In this document: positions 57,301 to 64,000 of the stretch, in pieces | Numbering within the stretch: position 1 is the stretch's first letter | How the letters are laid out: the number at the start of each line of letters is the position of its first letter | DNA from: Alkaliphilus oremlandii OhILAs | GTDB lineage: Bacteria > Bacillota > Clostridia > Peptostreptococcales > Natronincolaceae | Direction of reading: 5' to 3' | DNA: 64,000 nucleotides | Assembly: GCF_000018325.1 (NCBI RefSeq) | Contig: NC_009922.1 | Span: 496,001 to 560,000 of the forward strand | The notes under the pieces: model-generated | The model's database searches: none | The model's input: the letters and a program-made list of their open reading frames with translations, nothing else | Told to the model about the DNA's origin: nothing | Made by a program: the position numbers and the translations under genes

Positions 57301-57913
57301 TCCATATGGTTCCAGAATGAAAGTAAGAGATGGAGAATTTGTGGAGCTAGGAGACGAAATTACGGATGGTTCTGTAAATCCACATGATATTTTAAGAATC
57401 AAAGACGTGGCTGGCGTACAAAATTATATCATCAAAGAAGTTCAGAGGGTATATCGACTGCAGGGTGTTGATATCAACGATAAGCATATTGAGGTAATCG
57501 TTCGCCAAATGCTGAACAAGGTAAAAATTGAAGAAGCTGGCGATACAAACTTATTGCCTGGTAGCTTAGAGACGATTTTCAAATATGAAGAAGAAAATGC
57601 AAGAACCATTGCTGCGGGTGGAGAACCAGCAGACGGTAAGCCAGTATTACTGGGTATTACCAAGGCATCTCTGGCTACAGAATCCTTCTTATCTGCTGCT
57701 TCCTTCCAGGAAACTACCAGAGTATTAACAGAAGCAGCCATCAAAGGAAAAGAAGATCATTTAATTGGTCTGAAAGAAAATGTAATTATTGGTAAGCTGA
57801 TTCCTGCCGGTACTGGATTGAAACGATATAAAAATATAGCGTTGAACACAGAAGAGGTTGCACAGGAAGAAATTGAAGATACGATAGAGGAAATCGTGGA
57901 AGAAAATCTATAG
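54374..57913 (+). CDS. rpoC: RNA polymerase beta' subunit
   Basis: 1179 residues. An N-terminal zinc site (CHCGK and CDRCG, about residues 56-80) is followed by the catalytic NADFDGDQMAVH near 449. A second zinc site lies at C-x-TRHGVCAHC (about 870), near GEAVGIIAAQSIGEPGTQL. The start is TTG 54374 behind GAAGGGAGAG. It has the usual compact length of Firmicutes. Confidence 0.98.
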   Translation: MYELNNFESIKIALASPEKIRQWSKGEVKKPETINYRTLKPEKEGLFCEKIFGPTKDWECHCGKYKRVRYKGVVCDRCGVEVTKSKVRRERMGHIELAAPVSHIWYFKGIPSRMGLLLDMSPRSLEKVLYFAAYIVIDPGETGLTEKQVLTEKEYSEAIEKYGSGSFKAGMGAESVKKLLENIDLEELYKDLRSKLKESTGQKRIRTIRRLEVVDAFKHSGNKPEWMILDVIPVIPPELRPMVQLDGGRFATSDLNDLYRRVINRNNRLKRLLDLGAPDIIVRNEKRMLQEAVDALIDNGRRGKPVTGPGNRPLKSLSDMLKGKQGRFRQNLLGKRVDYSGRSVIVVGPELKFYQCGLPKKMALELFKPFVMKKLVEDNHAHNIKSAKRMVEKVKPEVWDVLEEVIREHPVLLNRAPTLHRLGIQAFEPVLVEGKAIKLHPLVCTAYNADFDGDQMAVHVPLSVEAQAEARFLMLAPNNILAPKDGQPITTPTQDMILGSYYLTIEQEGVQGEGMIFKDHDEMLMAYANKAVHLHARVKVRRKLHPEDKGRLVESTVGRFIFNEEIPQNLGFVDRKKDPYALEVDFLCDKKALGKVIDKCFRKHGNTITAIMLDYIKKTGFRYSTQGAITIAVGDMEVPKEKGELISLAEEKVDKYEKAFRRGLISDEERYEKVIETWSETTEKVTEALMATLGSMNNMFIMAHSGARGSKNQIRQLGGMRGLMANATGKTVEIPIKANFREGLTVLEYFISTHGARKGLADTALRTADSGYLTRRLVDVSQDVIIREIDCGSQEGSNIKALKDGNEVIEELYDRIVGRYTLEEVIHPETGEVMIGKNEMILEDMAEEICALGIESVKIRSALKCQTRHGVCAHCYGRNLATGEAVKVGEAVGIIAAQSIGEPGTQLTMRTFHTGGVAGADITQGLPRVEELFEARKPKGLAIISELSGTVKVVETKKKREVIVTDEHGESNTYTIPYGSRMKVRDGEFVELGDEITDGSVNPHDILRIKDVAGVQNYIIKEVQRVYRLQGVDINDKHIEVIVRQMLNKVKIEEAGDTNLLPGSLETIFKYEEENARTIAAGGEPADGKPVLLGITKASLATESFLSAASFQETTRVLTEAAIKGKEDHLIGLKENVIIGKLIPAGTGLKRYKNIALNTEEVAQEEIEDTIEEIVEENL

Positions 57914-57926
57914 TATAAATAAAAGG

Positions 57927-57955
57927 TTGACACCCATTTTTACAGGTGTTAAAAT
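57927..57955 (+). promoter_or_regulatory. Promoter for the L7Ae-like/rpsL operon with a palindromic spacer
   Basis: TTGACA and TAAAAT with 17-base spacing. The spacer is framed by ACACC (57930-57934) and GGTGT (57945-57949), an inverted repeat overlapping both boxes. Downstream, a perfect hairpin CTGGGAGAT/ATCTCCCAG (57993-58016) lies just before the ribosome-binding site. Confidence 0.75.
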
Positions 57956-58041
57956 ATTAGAGGTATTGATTAAAAGTTGACTTTTTTATGATCTGGGAGA
58001 TCAGCTTATCTCCCAGGTAGTTAAAAAGGGAGGAAACTTTC

Positions 58042-58284
58042 ATGTTAGAGAAACTAGAGACTCAAAACAAAACCGTTGGAATTAAACAATCAATGAAAGC
58101 ATTAAACCAAGATCGCGTAGCCGTTCTATTTATTGCAAGAGATGCAGAAGATTATTTAGTACAAAATATGAAGCAAATGGCAGATGGTAAACATGTGCAA
58201 ATTGTGGATGCAGCTTCTATGAAGGAGCTGGGTAAGGCCTGCGGTATTGATGTAGGCGCTGCAGTAGCAGCAGTTTTAAAGTAA
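58042..58284 (+). CDS. L7Ae-family ribosomal-like protein (YbxF-like)
   Basis: 80 residues, with a compact L7Ae/L30e fold (GIKQSMKALNQDRVAVLFIARDA, then a C-terminal CGIDVGAAVAAV). Bacterial members bind kink-turn RNA. It sits between rpoC and rpsL, as ybxF does in Bacillus. GGGAGG precedes the ATG. The strong hairpin in its leader could be its own binding site, but I see no clear kink-turn sequence there. Confidence 0.9.
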   Translation: MLEKLETQNKTVGIKQSMKALNQDRVAVLFIARDAEDYLVQNMKQMADGKHVQIVDAASMKELGKACGIDVGAAVAAVLK

Positions 58285-58304
58285 TATACAGCTTAGGAAG
58301 GGCC

Positions 58305-58333
58305 ATTTATCTGATAGTATACTACAGATAAAT
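58305..58333 (+). other. Hairpin between the L7Ae-like gene and rpsL
   Basis: ATTTATCTG pairs perfectly with CAGATAAAT and is followed by ATAGATTTT. It may be a weak terminator or processing site, and repeat copy 6 begins ten bases later. Confidence 0.55.
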
Positions 58334-58342
58334 ATAGATTTT

Positions 58343-58414
58343 GAGCACTTGAAACTCTATCTAGAGTTGAGTGCGACATAAAGTTTGTGAGCCTGAGCGA
58401 ACAAATTTTATTTT
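58343..58414 (+). repeat. Dispersed structured repeat, copy 6 (rpsL leader)
   Basis: 72 bases, close to the tandem copies behind disA but with a shortened hairpin 1: GCACT...AACTCTA with TAGAGTT...AGTGC, a longer and better stem. GACATAAAGTTTGTGAGCCT is intact and hairpin 2 pairs GTTTG with CGAAC. It ends ACAAATTTTATTTT, 31 bases before rpsL. Confidence 0.93.
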
Positions 58415-58445
58415 GTTTTTCTATTATTGGAAGGAGGTGCAATAG

Positions 58446-58868
58446 ATGCCAACAATTAACCAGTTAGTACGTAAGGGAAGATATGTAGAAGAGTACAAGT
58501 CAACAGCTCCTGCATTACAAAAAGGAATGAACACTCTAAGAAAAAAAGCTACTGACATAAGTGCTCCACAAAAAAGAGGAGTTTGTACTTCTGTAAAAAC
58601 TGTTACTCCTAAAAAACCGAACTCAGCCTTAAGAAAAGTTGCAAGGGTTCGTTTAACAAATGGAATTGAAGTAACAGCTTACATCCCAGGTATAGGCCAT
58701 AACCTACAAGAGCACAGTGTTGTTCTAATTAGGGGAGGAAGGGTAAAAGACTTACCAGGGGTTCGTTACCATATTGTTAGAGGTGCGTTAGACACAGCAG
58801 GTGTTGCCAATAGACAACAATCAAGATCTAAATATGGTGCTAAGAAACCTAAAGCAGCTAAGAAATAA
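58446..58868 (+). CDS. rpsL: Ribosomal protein uS12
   Basis: 140 residues, full length. PKKPNSALRKVARVRL and GGRVKDLPGVRYH are intact, with lysines at the classic streptomycin-resistance positions (wild type). AAGGAGGTG precedes the ATG. It begins the str part of the cluster. Confidence 0.98.
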   Translation: MPTINQLVRKGRYVEEYKSTAPALQKGMNTLRKKATDISAPQKRGVCTSVKTVTPKKPNSALRKVARVRLTNGIEVTAYIPGIGHNLQEHSVVLIRGGRVKDLPGVRYHIVRGALDTAGVANRQQSRSKYGAKKPKAAKK

Positions 58869-58993
58869 TGAATCGGAGCGATTTTAATATAGATTATTCC
58901 CATTAGGAATATAGCATATAAAGTAGCGCACTACGGTAGCCAGTGCTATCGAGTACCGATGAACAACTCTATTATATTGAGGAGGGAAGAAAC

Positions 58994-59464
58994 GTGCCAA
59001 GAAAAGGAAGCGTACCTAAAAGAGAAGTGTTACCTGATCCAATTTACGGTAGTAAAGTTATCAGTAAATTAATCAATGGTATTATGTTAGATGGAAAAAA
59101 AGGTGTTGCACAAAAAATCGTTTATGATGCTTTAGCATTAATAAATGAAAGAACAGGTGAAGACGCTCTAGAGGTATTTGAGAAAGCTATGAACAACATC
59201 ATGCCTGTATTAGAAGTAAAGGCAAGACGTGTTGGTGGAGCAAACTACCAAGTACCAGTAGAGGTTCGATCTGATAGAAGACAGACATTAGGAATCAGAT
59301 GGTTGGTAAACTATACAAGAGCTAGAGGCGAAAAAGGTATGGTTGAAAAACTAGCGAAGGAAATTATAGATGCTTCTAACAGTACAGGAGCAACTGTTAA
59401 AAAGAAAGAAGATACACACAAAATGGCAGAAGCAAACAAAGCCTTTGCACACTACAGATGGTAA
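58994..59464 (+). CDS. rpsG: Ribosomal protein uS7
   Basis: 156 residues, the standard length. MPRKGSVPKREVLPDP and KKEDTHKMAEANKAFAHYRW mark the two ends. The start is GTG 58994 behind GAGGAGGG at 58979-58986; a longer upstream frame has no support. The 125-base gap before it holds a TAGCGCACT/AGTGCTA hairpin (bulged) that might be an S7 control site. Confidence 0.97.
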   Translation: MPRKGSVPKREVLPDPIYGSKVISKLINGIMLDGKKGVAQKIVYDALALINERTGEDALEVFEKAMNNIMPVLEVKARRVGGANYQVPVEVRSDRRQTLGIRWLVNYTRARGEKGMVEKLAKEIIDASNSTGATVKKKEDTHKMAEANKAFAHYRW

Positions 59465-59488
59465 AAAAATGCTTGAAAAAGCATTTTT
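59465..59488 (+). terminator. Intercistronic hairpin between rpsG and fusA
   Basis: A perfect 10-bp stem AAAAATGCTT/AAGCATTTTT with a GAAA loop. The T residues belong to the stem, so termination would be partial at most. Confidence 0.55.
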
Positions 59489-59544
59489 AAATGCTATCTG
59501 TGTAAGGTTCGTATACTGCAGATTTGCATGAGAGGAGGATTACT

Positions 59545-61617
59545 GTGCCAAGGCAGATATCCCTAGAAAAAACAAGAAATATTGGTATAATGGCGCATAT
59601 TGACGCCGGAAAAACAACAACTACTGAAAGAATCCTATTCTATGCTGGAAAAATCCGTAAAGTAGCAGAAACTCATGAGGGTGGAGCTCAAATGGACTGG
59701 ATGGAACAGGAAAAAGAAAGAGGTATCACAATTACCTCTGCTGCTACAACTTGTCAGTGGAAAGAACATAAGGTTAACATCATAGATACACCAGGACACG
59801 TGGACTTTACTGTAGAGGTAGAGCGTTCCCTAAGGGTACTAGATGGATCTGTGGCTGTATTCTGTGCAAAGGGTGGGGTTCAACCTCAGTCTGAAACAGT
59901 TTGGAGACAAGCTGATAAGTACAGAGTACCTAGAATGGCATTCATTAACAAAATGGATATTCTAGGTGCAGACTTCTACCAAACAATTGGTATGATTAAG
60001 GATAGACTAGGAACAAATCCAGTTCCTCTACAATTACCAATCGGTAAAGAGGATACTTTTGTGGGTATTGTTGACCTTATTAAAATGAACGCTGTTATCT
60101 ACAAAGATGATTTAGGTCAAGATATGGAAACCACAGAAATTCCTGAAGATATGAAAGAATTAGCTCGAGAGTACAGAGAGAAGTTAGTGGAAGCAGCTGC
60201 TGAAACTGACGAAGAGTTAATGATGAAATATCTAGAGGGTGAGGAGTTAACAGAAGAAGAAATCGTAGCTGGTATTAGAAGAGGTACAGTTAATGTACAA
60301 TTTACACCAGTTATATGTGGATCTTCTTACAAAAATAAAGGCGTACAATTATTGCTTGATGCAGTAGTTGCTTATATGCCATCTCCGCTAGATATACCTG
60401 CTATTAAAGGAATTACTCCAGATGATGAAGAAGAAGTTGAAAGACATTCTGACGATAATGAGCCATTCTCTGCTTTAGCATTTAAGATCATGGCTGACCC
60501 TTATGTTGGAAAGTTAGCTTTTTTCAGAGTTTACTCAGGAGTACTTGATGCTGGTTCTCACGTATTAAATTCTACAAAGGGTAAGAGAGAGAGAATTGGG
60601 CGTATTCTACAAATGCATGCGAATACAAGAGAAGAAGTCTCTACTGTATATGCAGGAGATATAGCGGCTGCAGTAGGTCTTAAAGATACAACAACAGGAG
60701 ATACATTATGTGATCCTGATCACGTTGTAATTCTTGAGTCTATGGTATTCCCAGAGCCAGTTATTCACGTTGCGGTAGAACCGAAAACAAAAGCTGGTCA
60801 AGAAAAAATGGGCATTGCACTACAAAAACTTGCTGAAGAGGATCCTACCTTTAAGACTTATACTGATGAAGAAACTGGTCAAACCATCATCGCTGGTATG
60901 GGAGAGCTTCACTTAGAAATTATCGTAGATCGACTTCTAAGAGAATTCAAGGTTGAAGCGAATGTTGGTAAACCTCAGGTTGCATACAAAGAAACAATCA
61001 CTCAAGCGGTTGAAGTTGAATGCAAATACGCTCGCCAATCTGGTGGACGTGGACAATACGGTCATGTTAAAATCCGTGTTATTCCTCAAGAGCCAGGTAA
61101 AGGTTATGAGTTTGCTAACCAAGTGGTTGGTGGAACTATTCCTAAGGAATATATCCCAGCTGTTGATGCTGGTATCCAAGGTGCTATGCAAGCAGGTGTT
61201 CTTGGAGGATATGAAGTTGTTGACGTTAGAGTTGAGTTATATGATGGTTCTTACCATGATGTTGACTCTTCTGAAATGGCCTTCAAGATTGCTGGTTCTA
61301 TGGCATTCAAAGATGGTATGAGAAAAGGTAAGGCAGTATTGCTTGAGCCTTATATGAAGGTTGAAGTTACTACACCAGAAGATTATATGGGCGAGGTTAT
61401 TGGTGACCTGAACTCAAGACGTGGTAAGATTGAAGGTATGGAAGCAAGATCAAACGGAATGCAAGTTATCAACGCATACGTTCCGCTATCTGAAATGTTT
61501 GGATATGCGACAGACCTTCGTTCTAAGACACAAGGTCGTGCAACTTACTCAATGCACTTTGATCATTATGAAGCAGTACCTGCAAGTATTGCTGAAAAAA
61601 TTACAGCTAGCAAATAG
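59545..61617 (+). CDS. fusA: Elongation factor G
   Basis: 690 residues. It drives translocation on the ribosome. GTPase motifs AHIDAGKTTT, DTPGHVDF (catalytic His present) and NKMD are followed by domains II-V. The start is GTG 59545 with AGAGGAGG six bases upstream; the longer frame from 59524 has no ribosome-binding site. It is the canonical EF-G, in contrast to the paralogue at 20.1-22.2 kb. Confidence 0.98.
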   Translation: MPRQISLEKTRNIGIMAHIDAGKTTTTERILFYAGKIRKVAETHEGGAQMDWMEQEKERGITITSAATTCQWKEHKVNIIDTPGHVDFTVEVERSLRVLDGSVAVFCAKGGVQPQSETVWRQADKYRVPRMAFINKMDILGADFYQTIGMIKDRLGTNPVPLQLPIGKEDTFVGIVDLIKMNAVIYKDDLGQDMETTEIPEDMKELAREYREKLVEAAAETDEELMMKYLEGEELTEEEIVAGIRRGTVNVQFTPVICGSSYKNKGVQLLLDAVVAYMPSPLDIPAIKGITPDDEEEVERHSDDNEPFSALAFKIMADPYVGKLAFFRVYSGVLDAGSHVLNSTKGKRERIGRILQMHANTREEVSTVYAGDIAAAVGLKDTTTGDTLCDPDHVVILESMVFPEPVIHVAVEPKTKAGQEKMGIALQKLAEEDPTFKTYTDEETGQTIIAGMGELHLEIIVDRLLREFKVEANVGKPQVAYKETITQAVEVECKYARQSGGRGQYGHVKIRVIPQEPGKGYEFANQVVGGTIPKEYIPAVDAGIQGAMQAGVLGGYEVVDVRVELYDGSYHDVDSSEMAFKIAGSMAFKDGMRKGKAVLLEPYMKVEVTTPEDYMGEVIGDLNSRRGKIEGMEARSNGMQVINAYVPLSEMFGYATDLRSKTQGRATYSMHFDHYEAVPASIAEKITASK

Positions 61618-61736
61618 TATGAATATCTATATGGAATAGCAGGAAATCTCTTCTGCTATTCCAAAACAGATATGATTTACTTAATAAATACTGATACAGT
61701 ATATAAAATTAAATGTATAATTAAGGAGGCAGCAAA

Positions 61737-62930
61737 ATGGCAAAGGAAAAATTCGACAGAAGTAAACCCCATGTAAACATTGGAACAATTGGACACGTAG
61801 ACCATGGAAAAACAACATTAACAGCAGCAATCACAAATACATTAAACACAAGATATGGAACAGGAGCAGCAGTAGCATTCGATAAAATCGATAAAGCTCC
61901 AGAAGAAAGAGAAAGAGGAATCACAATTTCAACATCTCACGTAGAGTACGAAACACCAAACAGACACTACGCACACGTAGACTGCCCAGGTCACGCGGAC
62001 TACGTAAAGAACATGATCACAGGAGCAGCACAAATGGACGGAGCAATCCTAGTATGTTCAGCAGCAGATGGTCCAATGCCACAAACAAGAGAGCATATCC
62101 TATTATCAAGACAAGTAGGTGTACCATACATCGTAGTATTCTTAAACAAATGTGATATGGTAGATGACGAAGAATTATTAGAGTTAGTAGAGATGGAAGT
62201 AAGAGATCTATTAAACGAGTATGAATTCCCAGGAGACGATACACCAATCGTAAGAGGATCAGCATTACAAGCATTAAATGATCCAGCAGGCCCATGGGGA
62301 GATAAGATCGTAGAATTATTCGAGCATATCGACACATATATTCCTGAACCAACAAGAGCAATAGACAAATCATTCCTAATGCCAGTAGAGGACGTATTCT
62401 CAATTACAGGTAGAGGAACAGTAGCAACAGGAAGAGTAGAAAGAGGAATCATCAAGGTACAAGACGAAGTTGAGTTAGTAGGACTTCAAGAAGATTCAAG
62501 AAAGATTGTAGTAACAGGAGTAGAGATGTTCAGAAAGTTATTAGACCAAGCGCAAGCAGGAGATAACGTAGGATTACTATTAAGAGGAATCCAAAGAACA
62601 GAGATCCAAAGAGGACAAGTATTATGTAAGCCAGGAACAATCAAACCACATACAAAGTTCAAGGCAGAGGTATACGTATTAAAGAAAGAAGAAGGTGGAA
62701 GACATACACCATTCTTCGATGGATACAGACCACAATTCTACTTTAGAACAACAGACGTAACAGGTGCAACAAAGTTACCAGACGGAATGGAAATGGTAAT
62801 GCCAGGAGATAACGTAACAATGGAAATCGACTTAATTCACCCAATCGCAATAGAAGAAGGACTAAGATTTGCGATTCGTGAAGGTGGAAGAACAGTAGGA
62901 TCCGGCGTAGTTGCTTCTATCATCGAGTAA
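61737..62930 (+). CDS. tuf: Elongation factor Tu (second copy)
   Basis: 397 residues, identical in protein to the first copy. The DNA differs, as far as I can see by eye, only at the last sense codon (gag here, gaa there). Identity extends upstream through the ribosome-binding site over about 30 bases. It has the normal str-operon position after fusA. The A-ending codon bias is the same. Confidence 0.99.
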   Translation: MAKEKFDRSKPHVNIGTIGHVDHGKTTLTAAITNTLNTRYGTGAAVAFDKIDKAPEERERGITISTSHVEYETPNRHYAHVDCPGHADYVKNMITGAAQMDGAILVCSAADGPMPQTREHILLSRQVGVPYIVVFLNKCDMVDDEELLELVEMEVRDLLNEYEFPGDDTPIVRGSALQALNDPAGPWGDKIVELFEHIDTYIPEPTRAIDKSFLMPVEDVFSITGRGTVATGRVERGIIKVQDEVELVGLQEDSRKIVVTGVEMFRKLLDQAQAGDNVGLLLRGIQRTEIQRGQVLCKPGTIKPHTKFKAEVYVLKKEEGGRHTPFFDGYRPQFYFRTTDVTGATKLPDGMEMVMPGDNVTMEIDLIHPIAIEEGLRFAIREGGRTVGSGVVASIIE

Positions 62931-62951
62931 TTAAATAGCTGATATATTTTA

Positions 62952-62989
62952 CAAGTTTAGAAGAAGGGGGAACTCTTCTTCTAAACTTG
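62952..62989 (+). terminator. Hairpin after second tuf
   Basis: A 15-bp perfect stem, CAAGTTTAGAAGAAG with CTTCTTCTAAACTTG, around an eight-base loop. The following CATTATTTAT is only partly T-rich. Confidence 0.7.
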
Positions 62990-63031
62990 CATTATTTATA
63001 AAAAAATATAGAAAAAAATATAAAAAAAAGC

Positions 63032-63060
63032 TTGAAACTTACACCATTATATTATAAACT
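63032..63060 (+). promoter_or_regulatory. S10 operon promoter
   Basis: TTGAAA and TAAACT with 17-base spacing, at the start of a structured leader. Confidence 0.65.
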
Positions 63061-63066
63061 ATATTA

Positions 63067-63244
63067 GTGTGTTAAATGGCGATGAAGTGGAAGGTTGCCC
63101 AAAGGGGAAATTTTCACAGAGCATGTCTAGATCAAAGAATCGGGCGACAAGACCTAATTGTCCTGTTTTATAAATGCAACACACCCGGGACAGTGTATCG
63201 TGGGTCTGAGTCGTACGTCAAGGAAATCACGTGCGATGAGAAGG
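63067..63244 (+). promoter_or_regulatory. Structured 5' leader of the S10 operon
   Basis: A long-range stem pairs GTGTGTT (63067-63073) with AACACAC (63178-63184). It encloses TTGCCC/GGGCGA and the hairpin GACAA/TTGTC. A further hairpin, TCGTACGT/ACGTGCGA (one wobble), lies just before the GGAGGG ribosome-binding site. The layout suggests an autoregulatory leader, possibly answering L4 as in other bacteria; that is inference. Confidence 0.7.
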
Positions 63245-63255
63245 AGGGAAATTAA

Positions 63256-63570
63256 ATGGCTAAGAACAATCAAAAAATTAGAATCAGATTAAAAGCATAT
63301 GATCATATGGCATTAGATCAATCTGCTGAAAAAATTGTTGAAACTGCTAAGAAAAGTGGTGCAGAAGTTTCAGGTCCAGTTCCACTACCAACTGAAAAAC
63401 AAATTATCACTATTCTAAGAGCTGTTCACAAATACAAAGATTCTAGAGAGCAGTTTGAAATGAGAACACATAAGAGATTAATTGATATTTTAAACCCAAC
63501 TCCAAAAACTGTAGATGCATTAATGAGATTAGATTTACCTGCAGGAGTTGACATTGAAATCAAATTATAA
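63256..63570 (+). CDS. rpsJ: Ribosomal protein uS10
   Basis: 104 residues. IRIRLKAYDHMALDQSAEKIVETAK at the N-terminus and THKRLIDILNPTPKTVDALMRLDLPAGVDIEIKL at the end are family hallmarks. It also works as NusE in antitermination. GGAGGG precedes the ATG. It is the first gene of the S10 operon. Confidence 0.98.
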   Translation: MAKNNQKIRIRLKAYDHMALDQSAEKIVETAKKSGAEVSGPVPLPTEKQIITILRAVHKYKDSREQFEMRTHKRLIDILNPTPKTVDALMRLDLPAGVDIEIKL

Positions 63571-63664
63571 ACTCGAAAGAGCTAAGATAAAGAGATGTTG
63601 ATTCATCCTATCTTAGAATGATTGGCATGGCTAATCCGCTGTAAGATTAATAGGAGGTGTAGAT

Positions 63665-64000
63665 ATGAAAGGTTTAGTAGGAAGAAAAATTGGTATGACA
63701 CAGATGTTCGATGAAACAGGCTTAGTAATACCAGTAACAGTAATTGAAGTAGAAGCAAACGCAGTAACACAAGTAAAAACAATAGAAAAAGATGGTTATA
63801 ACGCAATCCAAGTTGGATACGGTCAAATTAACGAGAGAAATGTTAATAAGCCAAGCAAAGGCCATTTTGATAAAGCAGGAGTAACACCAAAGAGATCTTT
63901 ACAAGAATTTAGATTAGAAAGTACAGAAGGTTTCACTGCTGGACAAGAATTAAAAGCAGATCTTTTCAAAGCAGGAGACAAAGTAGATATTTCTGGTGTA
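63665..64000 (+). CDS. rplC: Ribosomal protein uL3, N-terminal part (partial)
   Basis: The frame is open to the window edge, giving 112 residues of about 210. It begins [19 protein letters not shown], the conserved L3 start, with [16 protein letters not shown] following. AGGAGGTG precedes ATG 63665. rpsJ-rplC is the standard order. Confidence 0.96.

Noticed and set aside
62000..62455. Long minus-strand ORFs inside both tuf genes (also at 45368-45823)
   Set aside because: They mirror the extreme A-ending codon bias of tuf on the opposite strand, have no ribosome-binding sites and encode low-complexity Leu/Ser-rich products.

Overview
This is a chromosomal window from a low-G+C, spore-lineage member of the Clostridia. 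Gene content and order (birA, ECF transporter, coaX, dusB, greA, lysS, rRNA; then mcsA-mcsB-clpC-radA-disA-carD-yacL-ispD-ispF ... sigH-tuf; then the rpl/rpo/str/S10 clusters), a sodium-pumping methylmalonyl-CoA decarboxylase, an archaeal-type ProRS and a B12-dependent ribonucleotide reductase point to Alkaliphilus or a close relative. That placement is inference from gene content, not a database result.

Layout. 1-4.2 kb: end of meaB, then mce and a four-subunit Na+-translocating biotin-dependent decarboxylase operon. 4.4-9 kb: biotin ligase, a vitamin ECF S-component, pantothenate kinase, dihydrouridine synthase and an uncharacterised protein. 9.3-11.3 kb: greA-lysS. 11.4-16.6 kb: one 16S-23S-5S rRNA operon without spacer tRNAs, driven by two strong promoters. 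16.8-22.2 kb: a thioredoxin-like protein, nrdJ, and a convergent EF-G-like gene. 22.5-33 kb: protein quality control (mcsA, mcsB, clpC) without ctsR beside it, DNA repair (radA), c-di-AMP synthesis (disA), carD, a PIN/TRAM protein and an Fe-S/siroheme-type protein. 33-45 kb: isoprenoid genes, aminoacyl-tRNA synthetases (proS and cysE-cysS behind T-boxes, gltX), Mini-RNase III, thyX, rlmB, yacP/rae1 and sigH. 45-64 kb: the translation/transcription superoperon (tuf, rpmG, secE, nusG, rplK, rplA, rplJ, rplL, rpoB, rpoC, L7Ae-like, rpsL, rpsG, fusA, a second tuf, rpsJ, start of rplC), with an L10 leader and a structured leader before rpsJ.

Almost everything is housekeeping. The most unusual signal is non-coding. 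A structured repeat of about 79 bp recurs at six places, always on the + strand. It lies upstream of birA, greA, nrdJ, rpoB and rpsL, and four copies stand in tandem behind disA. Most copies follow directly on a hairpin plus T-rich tract. Stem sequences differ between copies while pairing is largely kept, which argues for a folded RNA. A second two-hairpin element of about 57 bp is shared by the 16S-23S spacer and the proS leader. Other points of note are a 39-bp tandem duplication over the 3' end of rpoB, two almost identical tuf genes, an EF-G-like protein with Tyr in place of the catalytic His, and an out-of-frame ATG beside the probable TTG start of sigH.
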